Shown piece after piece: positions 37,213-49,147 of a stretch of DNA of 64,000 bases. The translations under genes were made by a program, and so were the position numbers. Within the stretch, counting starts at the first letter, position 1, and each line of letters starts with the position of its first letter. The DNA lies in contig MCFE01000070.1 in the NCBI GenBank assembly GCA_002104905.1, positions 123,138-187,137 on the forward strand, in the 5' to 3' direction. The stretch is from Basidiobolus meristosporus CBS 931.73. Lineage: Eukaryota; Basidiobolomycota; Basidiobolomycetes; Basidiobolales; Basidiobolaceae. A model generated the notes under the pieces. The model searched no databases. It saw only the letters and a list, made by a program, of their open reading frames with translations, and was not told the DNA's origin.

Positions 37213-38077
37213 TATAGACAGAAGTCACCAGCAGGAATGGCGTGTAGAGTTCTATGAAGCAAGTATGAATCTGATCAACAAAGATCTACTATTTATAGTT
37301 CTCGTCGGGCTTATGACCCAACCAAGCCTAGCAGCGGAGAAGAATGATGTTGGAAATTTGCCGAGCACCGCATACGACATGATAAAATGGGTGGATTGTC
37401 CCACTGACATCCTTCTGCGTATACTGGACAAGCCCCTCTTCCCCAGCTGTGTAGATGGTGAAATGGGAGATGGCTGTGTGCTATTCCGTGCGCAAGGAGC
37501 TGACAAGCAAAGGCACACTTACAGCATGCTTTCAGGCTAGTGAGGGTGCTATAGTCTCTTCTCCAGTAAGGGACAAATACCAACAGACGTAACATAACTT
37601 TCACTATGGGATAGGGCGGATTCTGATGTAAGATCTGCATTTGATATGCTCTACATAGGAGAATTCGAAATCATCTCCAGACGGATGAGATCGTACGCCT
37701 CTGCATTGTATTGATATGCTGAGACATGCCATGCGTCTTCACTTTATTTTCCACTATATCATTGGCTTAGAACGTGTCTACACTTGACTACTGTTCCTGT
37801 GAAGATCACGAAGAAAGCTTGGGCCATACCACGATTGACCTGAAATACGACTAATTTTAGTCTGATTACGCGCTAATATATATATTGCGAATCTCAGTGG
37901 TTTAAAATTTTAATCACTTGATATCCGTCTCATCACCACTCCTTTCTCACCATATCGTTCAGCCAAGCAGAGTGCCTTTCCTTTTCAGACTGAACTATGC
38001 CATTGAATACGTATTTCTTTCTCTAGACTCCAACTGTTCTCACCTTACCTTCGTTTCTATCTTTTTCAGCAAGTCTC
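37213..38077. other. Intergenic region
   Basis: Upstream of both the HMG gene and the AT-hook gene. Frames here (37178-37540 plus and its minus shadows) overlap the HMG leader and show no domain. Confidence 0.45.
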
Positions 38078-38808
38078 ATGCCCGCCCCAGAAGACAAGCT
38101 TGGGCCAAAACGATATGCTGCCATAAAATCCGCTTCAGGTACACCAAATTTCCTCTCAGAGCTCGTTAAATTCTAGACATACCTTACCGTTGTTATTGTC
38201 AATAACCACGCAACACAACACGCCGCCTTCCAACCAACAGAATGGTATGTTGTCTTGCTGTAGCTTCGTATATACATATATAATGCACCCAACTTGATAC
38301 GGCTCCCTCTTATCGAATTCACCGTGTTTCGAGGGTTCTTCTGTCATGGTGTTTACGAGATACATACTGAGTGTGCAACTATAGGAATAAATTATTGTTG
38401 TGGGCTAGAAAGGCCAGAGGACCATTTTACGACCCGTCCACGCGCATGCATCAGGTGAACAAGGGCTCTGGGTTGTACTTTTCTGGAGTCAAGCCTGAGG
38501 ATCTAAACCGGTGAGGATCAACTATCTAACACCGTGGATAATATCACTACACAGGCTAACCCTTACCCGGTTTTTATGTGGGACCTAGCGATCCAGGCTC
38601 ACCACCTACTACGAACCATGATCTATCGGACATCAAATCCAGCGGACACCAACTCCCGCCTGGGATTGGTAACAAGAGTTTGTCGAAGGCCCCGAGCGCC
38701 AGCCCAGCCAAAGCAAGCAATCGAGGGAGACCCAAGAGAATCCATCTTGATAGCAATGCTAGCTCAGCTACAAATACACCTGGCTCGGTATCCTCAGTGC
38801 TCAATTGA
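38078..38808 (+). CDS. Small AT-hook-like nuclear protein, 136 aa
   Basis: Four exons: 38078-38138, 38241-38244 (4 nt), 38385-38510 and 38589-38808. The 4-nt exon AATG was inferred because it is flanked by AG and GT and is the piece that joins MPAPEDKLGPKRYAAIKSAS to WNKLLLWARKARGPFYD in frame. The last intron ends at ACCTAG, with a CTAAC branch site; the nearer CACAG acceptor leads to an early stop. The body has WARKARGPFYDPSTRMHQVN, a basic and aromatic segment. The Ser/Pro-rich C-terminus carries NRGRPKRIH, an AT-hook core (RGRP). Minor-groove DNA binding is likely. Family not recognised. Confidence 0.55.
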
Positions 38809-39799
38809 TGCCATGAGTGGCTTATGATGATTTCAAGCATTAGCAATAATCGTAATAATAATAAATCTCGTCTACATCAGTCTCTATCTTGTTCACGGCT
38901 TCGACGGAGCAAAAATCAATTCATGGATGGTGAAAAAAAATGTGGCCACACCCCTGTCATATGACAAGATAAATTAGCAAGAACCAGCCAGGTGGACTCC
39001 ACTTTTCACGTCCAGAGGCGAAAGCAACCGAGTAAGTATCTTCGAGAATTTTCCCGTTGACAAACACCCCACCGTTAAGTCAGAGCATTAGTTTTACCCC
39101 ATAACTTCTGTCTTGTTACAACAGTGGGAAATGAAAGCCGCCCGCCACGAGTAAAACTTGTTTTAAGTTCGCTCAAATTAGGGTGTTGCTCAACGTATCT
39201 TGAGAGTTGGTGCGTTCTATCATGGTTTACCATGGAATCAAGAGCGGACCTTAGTGATAGAAACATACATGCAACCCACAGCCCACAACCCACACTGGTT
39301 TACTGCGTCCAGAGACTAACCCAATATCTTCATAGATCGCATCTGGCTGTTTCTGGAGGATCCGATTATTGGTAAGTGTTTCCAGCATTGGTTTCCAGCA
39401 TTCGTTTCCCCTACCCAAGACCCCATATTTAAGTCAGAGCAAATCTTTGACTTCGTGTCAATATACACCGTAAGATTTGACTTGTTACAAATGTGGGAAA
39501 TTGAGATCGCCCGTCATGGTGCCGACTTGTTTTAAGTTGGCCCATAAATTGGGTTCGATATCCGTTTCGCGAGAGTTGAGAATTTGTCAATGCCCACCAG
39601 ATTCCCTTAGTACTTGAAACACACACCACACCATCTACGTTTCCACCAAACATTGGCTTGTTCTGAGCTAACATCTTCTCTTTAGCATCCTTCCGAATGT
39701 ACATATTGTGTAAATAAATGATTGAAACCATGATTTCTGAAATACTTGGTAACATTGATATCCTTTGGGATGGGCCAATTGGTTTATTAAATGCCGTAA
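38809..39799. other. Intergenic region holding a diverged repeat pair
   Basis: Segments at about 39070-39290 and 39430-39640 are diverged copies in the same orientation. Shared blocks are TAAGTCAGAGCA, CTTGTTACAA, GTGGGAAATxGA, CGCCCGxCA, ACTTGTTTTAAGTT and GAGAGTTG. Spacing is about 360 bp. No coding frame is conserved between the copies. Confidence 0.55.
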
Positions 39800-40184
39800 T
39801 TAAACGCGGGAAGGATACATCATGACACGAACACTGGCACCAAAGGAGTGAGGGGGCAAGTTGGATCTGAACTTGGCCTTGACAACACCGGAGTTGCCGT
39901 GGGGGCGGGTGACACGACCCCAGATGACACGGACCTTGGAGCCGTTGATTTCACGCTTGGCACGGTAAACATAAGCAACACGCTTGCCGAGGTAGAATTG
40001 GGTGTCTTCCTTGGTGGCAACGTTTTCGAGTTGGACCAATGAGGTGTTGGTTCTTTGGTTACGCTTGGCACGCTTGAAGCCCAAAACACGGCCCTTGGAG
40101 TAAAGACTAGATCGAAAGGAGGGGTTACATGAGTGCTCCGTGGATGGATGGCTCCCGAATGACTTACCGAACTGGCTGACTCAT
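39800..40184 (-). CDS. RPL33: 60S ribosomal protein eL33 (L35a)
   Basis: Exons 40184-40168 and 40106-39800 with a 61-nt intron after codon 5; 107 aa, the same as yeast Rpl33. [20 protein letters not shown] opens the protein. The family blocks [32 protein letters not shown] and [12 protein letters not shown] are intact. It binds large-subunit rRNA near the E site. An intron splitting the first few codons is typical of fungal ribosomal protein genes. It is transcribed away from RPL26, sharing a 282-bp promoter. Codons are C-ending and biased, as expected for high expression. Confidence 0.96.
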
Positions 40185-40466
40185 GGCGCTCAAGGAAATG
40201 GAAGAGAAAGAAGGAAACCCGGCCTGGGTCGTCTGCACTTAGACACACACCCAACCCGATCCGCTTAGCGAAAACATTTGACAGGGGTCACGGGATCAGC
40301 GGGGAAATTGATCGTTGAACCTCTTCGTCGAGGAGAAAAATCTTCCTCGAAAAAAATCACGTGAGAGGGCGGGTGAATCGCATCAAATATCCAAAGAAAC
40401 GATCATTGGAGGCCTTCTCTTTCAAACATACTACCAAATCTCGTGTAGTTTTTCTACGGGCTCAAG
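40185..40466. promoter_or_regulatory. Bidirectional promoter between RPL33 and RPL26
   Basis: 282 bp between the two ribosomal protein ATGs, with CT-rich tracts on both sides. A shared promoter would couple two large-subunit proteins. I see no unambiguous TATA box, which is usual for ribosomal protein genes. Confidence 0.6.
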
Positions 40467-41049
40467 ATGAAGTTCAGCAAAGGTAACAATCTAAACTATC
40501 AATTGAACACATCCATCCGGGTTCGGGAGTAATGACATATATGTGGATTTGTGGATGGAGTAGTGGACACGATGCTTACCTGACTTTTTCCCTCGATAGA
40601 CGTCACCTCCTCCCGCCGCAAGAGCCGCAAGGCCCACTTCGCCGCTCCCTCCAGCATCCGTAGAAAGATTATGTCTGCTTCTCTTTCCAAGGAATTGAGA
40701 GAGAAATACCACGTTAGTACCATCGATGCGTTGCATGCTTTCTCGACCCAGATCACTAAACGTCGACTCCTATTAGGCTCGCTCCATTCCTGTCCGCAAG
40801 GATGATGAAGTCTTGGTCGTTCGCGGTACTTACAAGGGTCGTGAGGGCAAGATTGTCCAGGTCTACCGTAAGAAGTGGGTCATCCACATCGAACGCCTTA
40901 CCCGCGAGAAGGTTAACGGTGCTACCACCGCCATCGGTGTCCACCCCTCCAAGGTCGTTGTCACCAACCTCAAGTTGGACAAGGACCGCAAGGCTCTTCT
41001 CGCCCGCAAGGATCGCTCTGCCAAGTCCGCTGATGCCATGGAACAATAA
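40467..41049 (+). CDS. RPL26: 60S ribosomal protein uL24 (L26)
   Basis: Three exons: 40467-40482, 40600-40712 and 40777-41049; 133 aa. [20 protein letters not shown] is the conserved start. [20 protein letters not shown] contains the KOW motif. [20 protein letters not shown] follows. It is an early-assembling large-subunit protein at the polypeptide exit tunnel. The first intron falls after five codons, mirroring RPL33. C-ending codons indicate strong expression. Confidence 0.96.
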
Positions 41050-41363
41050 GTCAATCTATTCGTAGTTTGGTATAAGTCGTAGTGTTGCTGGTGTCGAAAG
41101 ACCTTCGTTTTATTAATAAACACAAACTGGGAAAATATCATCGCCAGATTATGCACATTGTGGATGACTAGCACAAGGCATGGCTTCATCGTAAGATCGT
41201 AGGGTTGGCGGCAGCAACTTGAAGTATTGCGAGTCTAGATAGAGATGCTTGTGGCATCGATGGCAAACAGCCGAGTATAGGTCATGGTATGAGGCAAGCC
41301 AGTCCTGTTGGTAGCAAGGAGTATTTCTTAGCCATTAGCGCTTGTATCAGAGTCAGAACCAAA
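41050..41363. other. Intergenic region between convergent genes
   Basis: 3' UTR of RPL26 and of the Med27-like gene. No other content seen. Confidence 0.45.
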
Positions 41364-42006
41364 TCAAACCAGCAAGTATTCCAGTGAGTCTTCGCCCTTC
41401 GTACGCTTGATGAAATCTACTGCACCGATGGCTAGTTGAGATATCCTCTGGAATACCAAATAGCTAGAGTCTTCCCAGGCGTTTTTCTGAATTGAAACAA
41501 TGTGAATATAGCTCAGGTTGTTACACCCATGCCAAGTGCTCTTACATCCTCGTCGATGCCGAACATAACAATTCTTTGTATCTCGTCTGTGGTCTCGCCA
41601 GGCTTGACGATCATTTTCACATTCATAATGTTCGATATGGTCACCTGCATCGAGTATGAAATGAGTAAAATGGAAATGGTGGATAGCGACCCAGTCACAT
41701 ACGGTTAAGATGAGTGTTGCGTTTTGGGTTTGCTCCGGCACCGTGACCAGAACAGGGAAGGGAAAGGCTTTGGCTTTTTCTGTCCACGAGTCTACCAAAG
41801 CCTGGATTGATCTACAGGCATGAAGTCGAACTTGTAAATCCTTATTGATGTGTGTTGGCTTCGGCCCGATCTGCTTACCTTTTCGTCGCACCCTTCTGTT
41901 TCTTCAATTTGTAGGTGTCTTCACTCGTATCCAAGCCACGAAAGTTTTTTTTCAGCTCATCAAGGAACGTACTGCGTGTTGGATGGTAAGTTTCAAGGCG
42001 CGACAT
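41364..42006 (-). CDS. Possible Mediator subunit 27-like protein, 152 aa
   Basis: Four exons on the minus strand: 42006-41879, 41811-41703, 41644-41546 and 41486-41364; all junctions in frame. The N-terminal 45 residues are polar and Lys-rich. Then come VLVTVPEQTQNATLILTVTI, IVKPGETTDEIQRIVMFG and WEDSSYLVFQRISQLAIGAV. The last block resembles the W-x-S-x-Y-x-VFQ-x-(V/I)-T segment of Med27. Known Med27 proteins continue into a C-terminal zinc finger, which is absent here, so the identity is tentative. An alternative is another small nuclear complex subunit. Confidence 0.5.
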
Positions 42007-43338
42007 CAAAATTGGTGGCGTTGTATGGAATACCTGTGAGCACGCTTTGCGTGGGTAGAGAGAGTAGCGCATTTCTCTATAGCGCTCTCCTGAATCTCAC
42101 CGTTGGTTTCTACGTCTTCAGTCGCCCTAGTGATAACAAAACACCATCAATAAATGGATGGCTGCTGGCGTTCCAAACCAAAATGCGAGTATTACTTTTG
42201 AGAGCGCTGTTGTAATAGTTGTGTGATATTGACGGTTTCAAAGTGATTGTATATCTCTGAGAAAAAAACAGTATTGATACGGTTTTATCTTTTTGAGGGT
42301 TCACTCGAGTCTAACCTTCGATTCCCGGCTGCAGGGCTGATAATTTGTCTATTAAGTTGAAAGAATGTTGTGCATTCTGTTTGAAATCCGCGATCACAGA
42401 TTCAGCTATCAACCGAGTTTAGTGCGAGGGCGGGAGAGAAAATCTCACGTAGAAAACCAGCTACCTTTCTCTGCAGCATTCAGGGTTGTTAGATTCGTGA
42501 ATACATTGGAGACGGTAGCTCTCAGTTCGAGCAACTAAACAAAGTCAGGTCACATATTCGGACGGCTATGTATAAAGTACATCACTAACTGTTTCAGTCA
42601 TTTCATCCAACAATTCTAATCTAGAGGCGGAATTTGGCTCCGTCATAACTGGCGTTTTTCTTCTAAATAATACACAAAGACAAGTGCAGAATACCACATG
42701 CTATCGAATTTACAATATTGAGCAATTTTCAACTCGTTTCACGATCTATTTCAAAAGAGGTGTGGATCATCAGATCTTTTACTAGGAATCTTGGTTAAAA
42801 ATTTGAGCCAATTTAATCACTTGGATGAAGTATTCTCAGAGTCGCTTGAGGCTAAATGGTGGGAAAAATGCTCAATAAACGCTTGGTGGATTGAGAGTTG
42901 CCTGTTTTCCTGAGCCTTCTGTGGAACCTACTGAAGTGATGTTTTATACTTGAACGGAGGCGTGGAAAAATTCTTATTTATACCTCGATAACTGCTAGTC
43001 GACCGCCACCACTAACAACATGGAAAGCGTGAGTGATGCAAAGACAACTGACAAAAAGATATGCCATTACTTATCTGAGCTCCCCCATTGGTGTATTCGT
43101 GGGAAGAAATCATCTTTTACTCCCATGATTGGTTGTATATGTAATACCACTTGACTTTTGTTTTACCAAAAATGAAGTCATCTGAGTACGTTGTGTATCT
43201 ACTTGGGATTTTGATGAAGCTTCCCACGGTGGATATAGCCCCTTTTCATATGCTTATTATTGAAGCTTTTGTCCTGTTCTATCCTTACATAACGTTTCAC
43301 TCTCTCACTTCTCCACACACCCTACCCTTGTTGAGATA
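42007..43338. other. Intergenic region
   Basis: Divergent promoter region of the Med27-like gene and the MCC alpha gene. AT-rich, no convincing ORF, RNA gene or repeat. Confidence 0.45.
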
Positions 43339-46300
43339 ATGGCCAACGTATATACCAAAGCCACCGCCTTGCCGCTTCTTCGGTTGCGCCTTAACCCCGC
43401 ACAAACCTCTAGATACTTTGGTTCAACCGCCGCTGCTTTTTCTGCCAGTAAGCATTCTACCACAGGAATATTGTTTTCTATGGATTTCATTTACAAACTT
43501 GCTTTTAGCACGCAAGCCTCTTTTCGATAAGATTCTTATTGCCAATCGGTACTGTGCTAATTCTCCACTCTGCTTCAGTTGATGCTGACTAAATCGTTTG
43601 TTTAGTGGAGAGATCGCGTGTCGTGTTGTTAGAACCGCTCGTAAGCTGGGTATTAAGACTGTGGCTGTTTATAGCGATGCAGACAAATACGCCTCTCACG
43701 TCAAAATGGTACTACTTTTTGGGAATAGCTGGCTAAGATCGAACAATTAATCCTTATCGAATTCACACAGGCTGATGAAGCGTACCTTATCGGCCCTGCT
43801 GCCTCTTCTGAGAGTTACCTAAGAATGGACAAGATTGTGGATGTTGCCAAGAGAAGTGGTTCTCAAGTAGGTTCTAGTAGGTGAACTTCTGTATAAACGT
43901 GCTATTCACTAGTTTTATCATCTCTGCAGGCCATTCACCCTGGTTATGGTTTCCTTTCGGAGAACGCATCTTTTGCTGAACTTTTGGACAAAGAAAACAT
44001 CACATTTATTGGTCCTCCCGCATCCGCTATGATCTCTATGGGTTCAAAGAGGTATACCTTGACCAGCCTGCTCGTCAACACCCCAGCAAATATTTAACGC
44101 ATTTGTCAACCATCAGTGAATCAAAGGAGATTATGGAAGCAGCTAAAGTACCAGTCGTTCCCGGTTACCACGGACCTAACCAGGAACTCAACTTCTTGAA
44201 AGAGGAGGCCGAGAAGATTGGGTAACTAGAAATAAGATCCAATCACTCGCCGTGTAACTGTGACTTACCCCCATATCAATAGTTATCCCGTTTTAATCAA
44301 GGCCATCAAAGGAGGAGGTGGAAAGGTACTTCTTGACTTCCCTTCGCTCCTATGTAGCATCGCAACTCACCAAATATAGGGTATGCGTATTGTTGAATCA
44401 CCAGCCGACTTTGAGGAGATGTTGAACTCTGCTAAAAACGAGGCCCGCAAATCTTTTGGTGATGACCAAGTGTATGGGCCCAATAGTTTTTGACCCATTG
44501 TAATACAGTTATGCTCATCACTTTCATTCATATCTAGCCTCATTGAGAAATATCTTGTTACTCCAAGGTAAGAAAGCAGTTGATTAATGGGATTTGCTGT
44601 ATCAGGGTCTAATCAAGTTCCCTAGACACGTCGAAGTTCAAGTTTTCGCTGATAAGCACGGAAATGCCGTACATCTGTTCGAGCGTGACTGCAGTGTACA
44701 AAGAAGACATCAAAAGATTCTTGAGGAGGCACCTGCTGTAAGTGGGCATATTGTTGCAGATTGCTGAATGCCTGCCTGAACTGTTCTTCGTTGATCAGCC
44801 AAACCTTTCCGAGGAGGTTCGTGCACTTCTTGGTGCCAAGGCCGTTGCTGCTGCCAAAGCTGTGGATTACGTGGGTGCTGGTACCGTGGAGTTCATCATG
44901 GACAACACCGATCAGAAGTTCTACTTCATGGAGATGAACACCCGTCTTCAGGTATTATATAAGGAACAAAGCTATATGTTGGGTCCGTTGCTTATTAATA
45001 TGCCATCATTAGGTTGAGCACCCCGTTACTGAGATGGTCACCGGAACCGATCTTGTTCACTGGCAATTGGAGGTGGCTGCTGGCAACAAACTCCCCAAGA
45101 CGCAGGAGGAACTCAAATTGAGAGGGCACGCATTCGAGGCACGTATCTATGCCGAAAACCCAGCAAAGTAAGCCACATAGGATAAGGATCTCTCTGAACG
45201 TTTCTAATGGGGTTTTCAACTCGTAGGGGATTCGTTCCTGACACTGGCAAACTTCTTCACGTGCGTATTCCAGAGCCCTCTGACAGTGTCCGTGTGGAGA
45301 CCGGTGTCGGACAAGGTGACTCCGTTTCGGTTCACTACGATCCTATGATTGCCAAGTTGGTTGTGAGGGGAGATGATCGTACTGGTGCTCTGAGGGTGTT
45401 GAGAAAGGCTCTTGGGGAATATGAGGTAAGCAGAGACCTCCACTTGGTCCAATTCGATGAACCTTGCTTACAATTACCCCCGCTAGATTGTCGGCTTGAA
45501 CACAAACATCGACTTCCTCAAAGACGTCATTAGCCACCCTGCTTTCATCGAAGGTGACGTGGAAACCGGGTTTATCAAGGTAGGCATTCATTAGGAATAC
45601 TCAGTGAGTGGCTTTTTTGGGGTTCTCTTATTAAGCAGCATCCGCAAACAGAAATATGAAAACGAACTCTTCAAGGAGGTACCCGCTGTCGCACACGATG
45701 TATTGGCCCAGGCCGCACTTTCGCTTGTTCTTAGGGACCAACAGCAGGTTTCCTCGCGTACTAACAACTCCAACGATCCTTACTCTCCTTGGAGCTCGTT
45801 GGCCGGCACTCGTTTGAACGAGTTGGGCTCTCGTAAGATCACCCTTTTGAGTGGGGAAAATCAGGTCACTGTGGATGTAGCCTTCAACCAGAATGGTACT
45901 TACCAATTGAAGGTCAACAACGGTGAAACAACCAAGGAATATGACCAGGTTGAGGTGGCTAAAAACGCGGACTATGAAAATCAATTGAGCACCTTCATTG
46001 GAGATCGTAAATACTGCTCAAACGTTATCCTCAAGGGAGAGCAACTTCACGTCTTTGGAGAGGTAGGAGGGCGCACCAACATTCACCTAGCTGATGTACA
46101 ACGCTAAGCAAACATTTCCTGAATTTAGAATGGCAGATCGACCTTCAGCCTTGAAGTCCCTGCGTACCTCAGTGCTGAAAAGTCGGATGTAGCAGGCTCC
46201 GTGAAGACTCCTATGCCCTGCAAGATTTCACAGGTGCTTGTTCAACCAGGAGAATCGGTTAAGAAGGGAACTCCATTGGTGATTTTGGAGGCCATGAAGA

Positions 46301-46425
46301 TGGAGCATGTTATCAAGGCACCATTCGACGGTGTCATTTCCAAGGTTCATTTCAACGTTGGGGATCTCGCTGAGGAGAACAAGTCTCTAGTGGCGTTCGA
46401 GCAACAGGAAGAAGCTAAAGCCTAA
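43339..46425 (+). CDS. MCCC1: Methylcrotonoyl-CoA carboxylase subunit alpha, mitochondrial
   Basis: Sixteen exons: 43339-43447, 43509-43548, 43606-43708, 43771-43866, 43930-44051, 44117-44221, 44283-44325, 44380-44471, 44538-44567, 44626-44737, 44799-44951, 45013-45167, 45227-45425, 45487-45579, 45652-46062 and 46129-46425; 719 aa (human MCCC1 725). A basic mitochondrial presequence is followed by the biotin carboxylase domain ([31 protein letters not shown] loop; [16 protein letters not shown]). A BT linker precedes the biotinyl domain with EAMKMEH (biotin on Lys678). EAMKMEH rather than the propionyl-type sequence supports MCC. It carboxylates 3-methylcrotonyl-CoA in leucine breakdown, with a beta subunit not in this window. 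Confidence 0.94.
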
Positions 46426-46591
46426 TTCATAGAAATCCATCATTCACGCACCTCATGTTCATTATTATCATGTTTAATTTCCTACTCCACAAAAGCAATG
46501 AAATTAAATGATTTGTAAAAAAGCACGGGGCTTGTGAAATCTATATTTATTGAAAGTAACAAAGAAAGGGAATGTCTGGTTTACACACTGC

Positions 46592-47771
46592 CTACAGCTC
46601 CATCGCTGTGGCCTCCCCAGTTTTCCACTCTTCGTGAGCGTCTAAATCGCCAACAGAGTTGACCGATACCACTCCTTTATGAACATTACGACGGGTTTCT
46701 GTCAATAAAACGGATGGATTAGCATGTGCGTCTCAACACTAGCTGATTGTTGTTATTACCTGAGTGATATATCACGCTACGGCAGTTGATAGTTAGGCAA
46801 TCTCTGGCTGCTGCTTGATTGAGACCGAACAGAGAACATCTGTGAATCATGACTGGTCAGTTGTGGTTTGAAAGGCTATGACATGGAAGAACAACATTAC
46901 AGGTTGATGATATCGTATGGTCCTCGCAGCTCCATAGCTCTTTGGGCTTCGCTAGTAACAATGATGTTTTTTCCGCGTGTTACACGAATTAAATTAATGG
47001 CATTGCTAATCAAATGTCTGCGCGCGGTGCTGTCTTGAGAAATACAAGCCGGGTTAGTCCGAGGAGACGTGGAAGCGTAAAGCGCAATGTTGCAATACCT
47101 TTGATGCAAGCGCTATACGAGATCTCGAAGTGGATTCCTCGTTCAATGGCCAATCCCACGGTGGAGTGTTTCAAGTAAAACGGCAATCTTGTAGAGAGTT
47201 CCAGTGAGATGATATCTACCTCAAATGTGCCGCACGCTGCTTGGAATAGCTTCTCGGTGGTTGGCTGGACTGCCACGATATCGTACGAGGACACAACAGG
47301 ATTGTTGGCGTTCTACAAGTAGCAGCTCAGTAAAAGAGAAGGGGAATACACCCGTGATTCACCGCCTACCAATTCATAGTTCTGCGAGATATCTTCAACC
47401 ACTACTGATAATCTGGAAAGAACACGGAAGTTCTTTCGGAAGCCTTTACCAGAGACATCAGGGATGTCCATCTTCCGGAATGGGTTGACCTAGGAGGGTA
47501 GTCATATTAGTATATCGAGAGCCTCCCGGCACCCATCCTAGTAGAGCCTACATTGTTTTGGCCAATTTTCCCGACCACTGTGTTGTTTAAAGCCACGACT
47601 TCATATCCTACTGATACGACAATATAAAGGTAAATTCTTTGGCAGGTCAACAATGTATCAAAAAGGACACATACACTCGGAGCACAACTCCAGACGCTTC
47701 CGCAGAGAATCTAGCTGCGTCTCTCCAGCTTTAAGCTTTGAATCATTCGAAATGTTAAGATCATGAAACAT
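46592..47771 (-). CDS. RPP1: Ribonuclease P/MRP protein subunit p30 (RPP1)
   Basis: Seven exons on the minus strand: 47771-47675, 47610-47552, 47489-47370, 47312-47099, 47033-46901, 46839-46760 and 46698-46592; 269 aa (human RPP30 268). It starts MFHDLNISN. Family blocks are LGYEVVALNNTVVGKIG, DIVAVQPTTEKLFQAAC, DIISLELSTRLPF, GIHFEISYSACIK, RRHLISNAINLIRVTRGKN and SSEA-like EAQRAMELRGPYD. The TIM-barrel-like protein is a shared subunit of RNase P (tRNA 5' processing) and RNase MRP (rRNA processing). It is transcribed away from RRP42 across 241 bp. Confidence 0.93.
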
Positions 47772-48012
47772 CCCAACAACCCCTTCCTTTGCAGCAATAG
47801 TTTACAGTGATAGAAGTGGATATCTTTCCAGGAACAGTTTACAAAAGTGGATTTCTTTCCAGCAGATACTTGCTGATCCAGATTGGAAATTGGCTTATTA
47901 CCGAATCGTACGATTGAATTTTTTTCATATTCTTTTTTTTGGATTAGGGTGTCGAAGTACAATGTTGGTCAAAAAACAAATAGACTGAGTTTGGTTGGAC
48001 TTGTTCCTCGAT
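47772..48012. promoter_or_regulatory. Bidirectional promoter between RPP1 and RRP42
   Basis: 241 bp between the two start codons. It joins an RNase P/MRP subunit and an exosome subunit, both in RNA processing. No TATA box is obvious; short T-runs lie near 47920. Confidence 0.5.
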
Positions 48013-49147
48013 ATGTCTTCCTTATTAATCTCTCCTGCTGAACGCGATTACATCACCAAGGGCGTCGATGTGGACATTCGTGCCGACGGTAGAACTCGTT
48101 TAGATTATCGTGACATTGTTCTTGAGACGGGGTTGATTTCGCAAGCCAGTGGAAGTGCCAGATGTCGAATCGAGGGAACTGACGTGTTGGTGGGAGTCAA
48201 GGTCGAGATTGGCATGGTCGACGGTGAGAAAAGTAACCTTGGAAAAGTAGTCTGCAACGTCGAATGGTACTAGATCTGCTTTCTCTTTGATGGTTCAGAA
48301 ACTGACTCGATTTGCCACTTAGTGCCCCTAGTGCCTCGCAACAATTTGAAGGCCGTGGCGCTGATGAGCTTAACATTGAGCTCACTCAGCTTTTGGCCAA
48401 AGTATTGGACGGTCCCCAAGGCGGAATAAATTTGGAAAAGCTGTGTATCATTCCTGGCGCACAGTGCTGGGTCATATATATTGATGCAACGGTAAGCCCT
48501 TAATTCTTGGAGACCGAGTCCACAAGCTAATGCCAAGATGCGCAGATTCTCGACTATTCTGGAAATATTCTGGATGCGCTGTTTATTGCCACCCGAGCTG
48601 CCCTCTTCAACACTCGTGTCCCCATGACGGAGGTTCAAGATGTTGGCGAAGGCCAGCAAGAGTTTGAAATCGTTGATGATGTGGAAGCTGCCGAGCGTCT
48701 CGAGGGGTGGGAGCAGATCCCCATTGCCGTAACACTCAACAAGGTTTGTCTGCGATCCTTGATATTGCCACTCAAGGCAGGAAGACCTAATTGATTTTAT
48801 AGATAGGATCCCGTTACATTGTAGATGCTTCTCCACTAGAGGAGCTTTGTACCGATGCACGTCTGACTGTTGCTGTGAACCAGAGTGGCAATCTTTGTGG
48901 TGTTCAAAAAAGTGGAGAAGGGTCTATCGAGCCTAGTTTGTTGCTTGAGATGGTTCAGGTAAGTGTCTGGTTCATGTACTAATTCGTGCTGGCTCAGTGG
49001 ACTAACGGTTGCTTTTAGACCGGAAAAACCGTAGGCCAGTCGATGATTCAACAGCTCAACAAGAAATTAGAAAGGGAGGAAGAAGATATCCTTGCCAAAG
49101 AGTCGAGGGGAGAGATAGTCAAGAAGCTTGGCTTTTTTGCTATGTAG
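48013..49147 (+). CDS. RRP42: Exosome complex component RRP42 (EXOSC7-like)
   Basis: Five exons: 48013-48266, 48323-48491, 48546-48743, 48803-48958 and 49019-49147; 301 aa. ISPAERDYITKGVDVDIRAD and GRTRLDYRDI open the RNase PH fold. SGSARCRIEGTDVLVGVKVE and GGINLEKLCIIPGAQCWVIY follow. ALFNTRVPMTEV and GSRYIVDASPLEEL complete the domain. It is one of six RNase PH-like ring subunits of the eukaryotic exosome core, which is catalytically inactive itself and channels RNA to Rrp44/Rrp6. The last conserved chromosomal gene before the gene-poor subtelomere. Confidence 0.94.
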
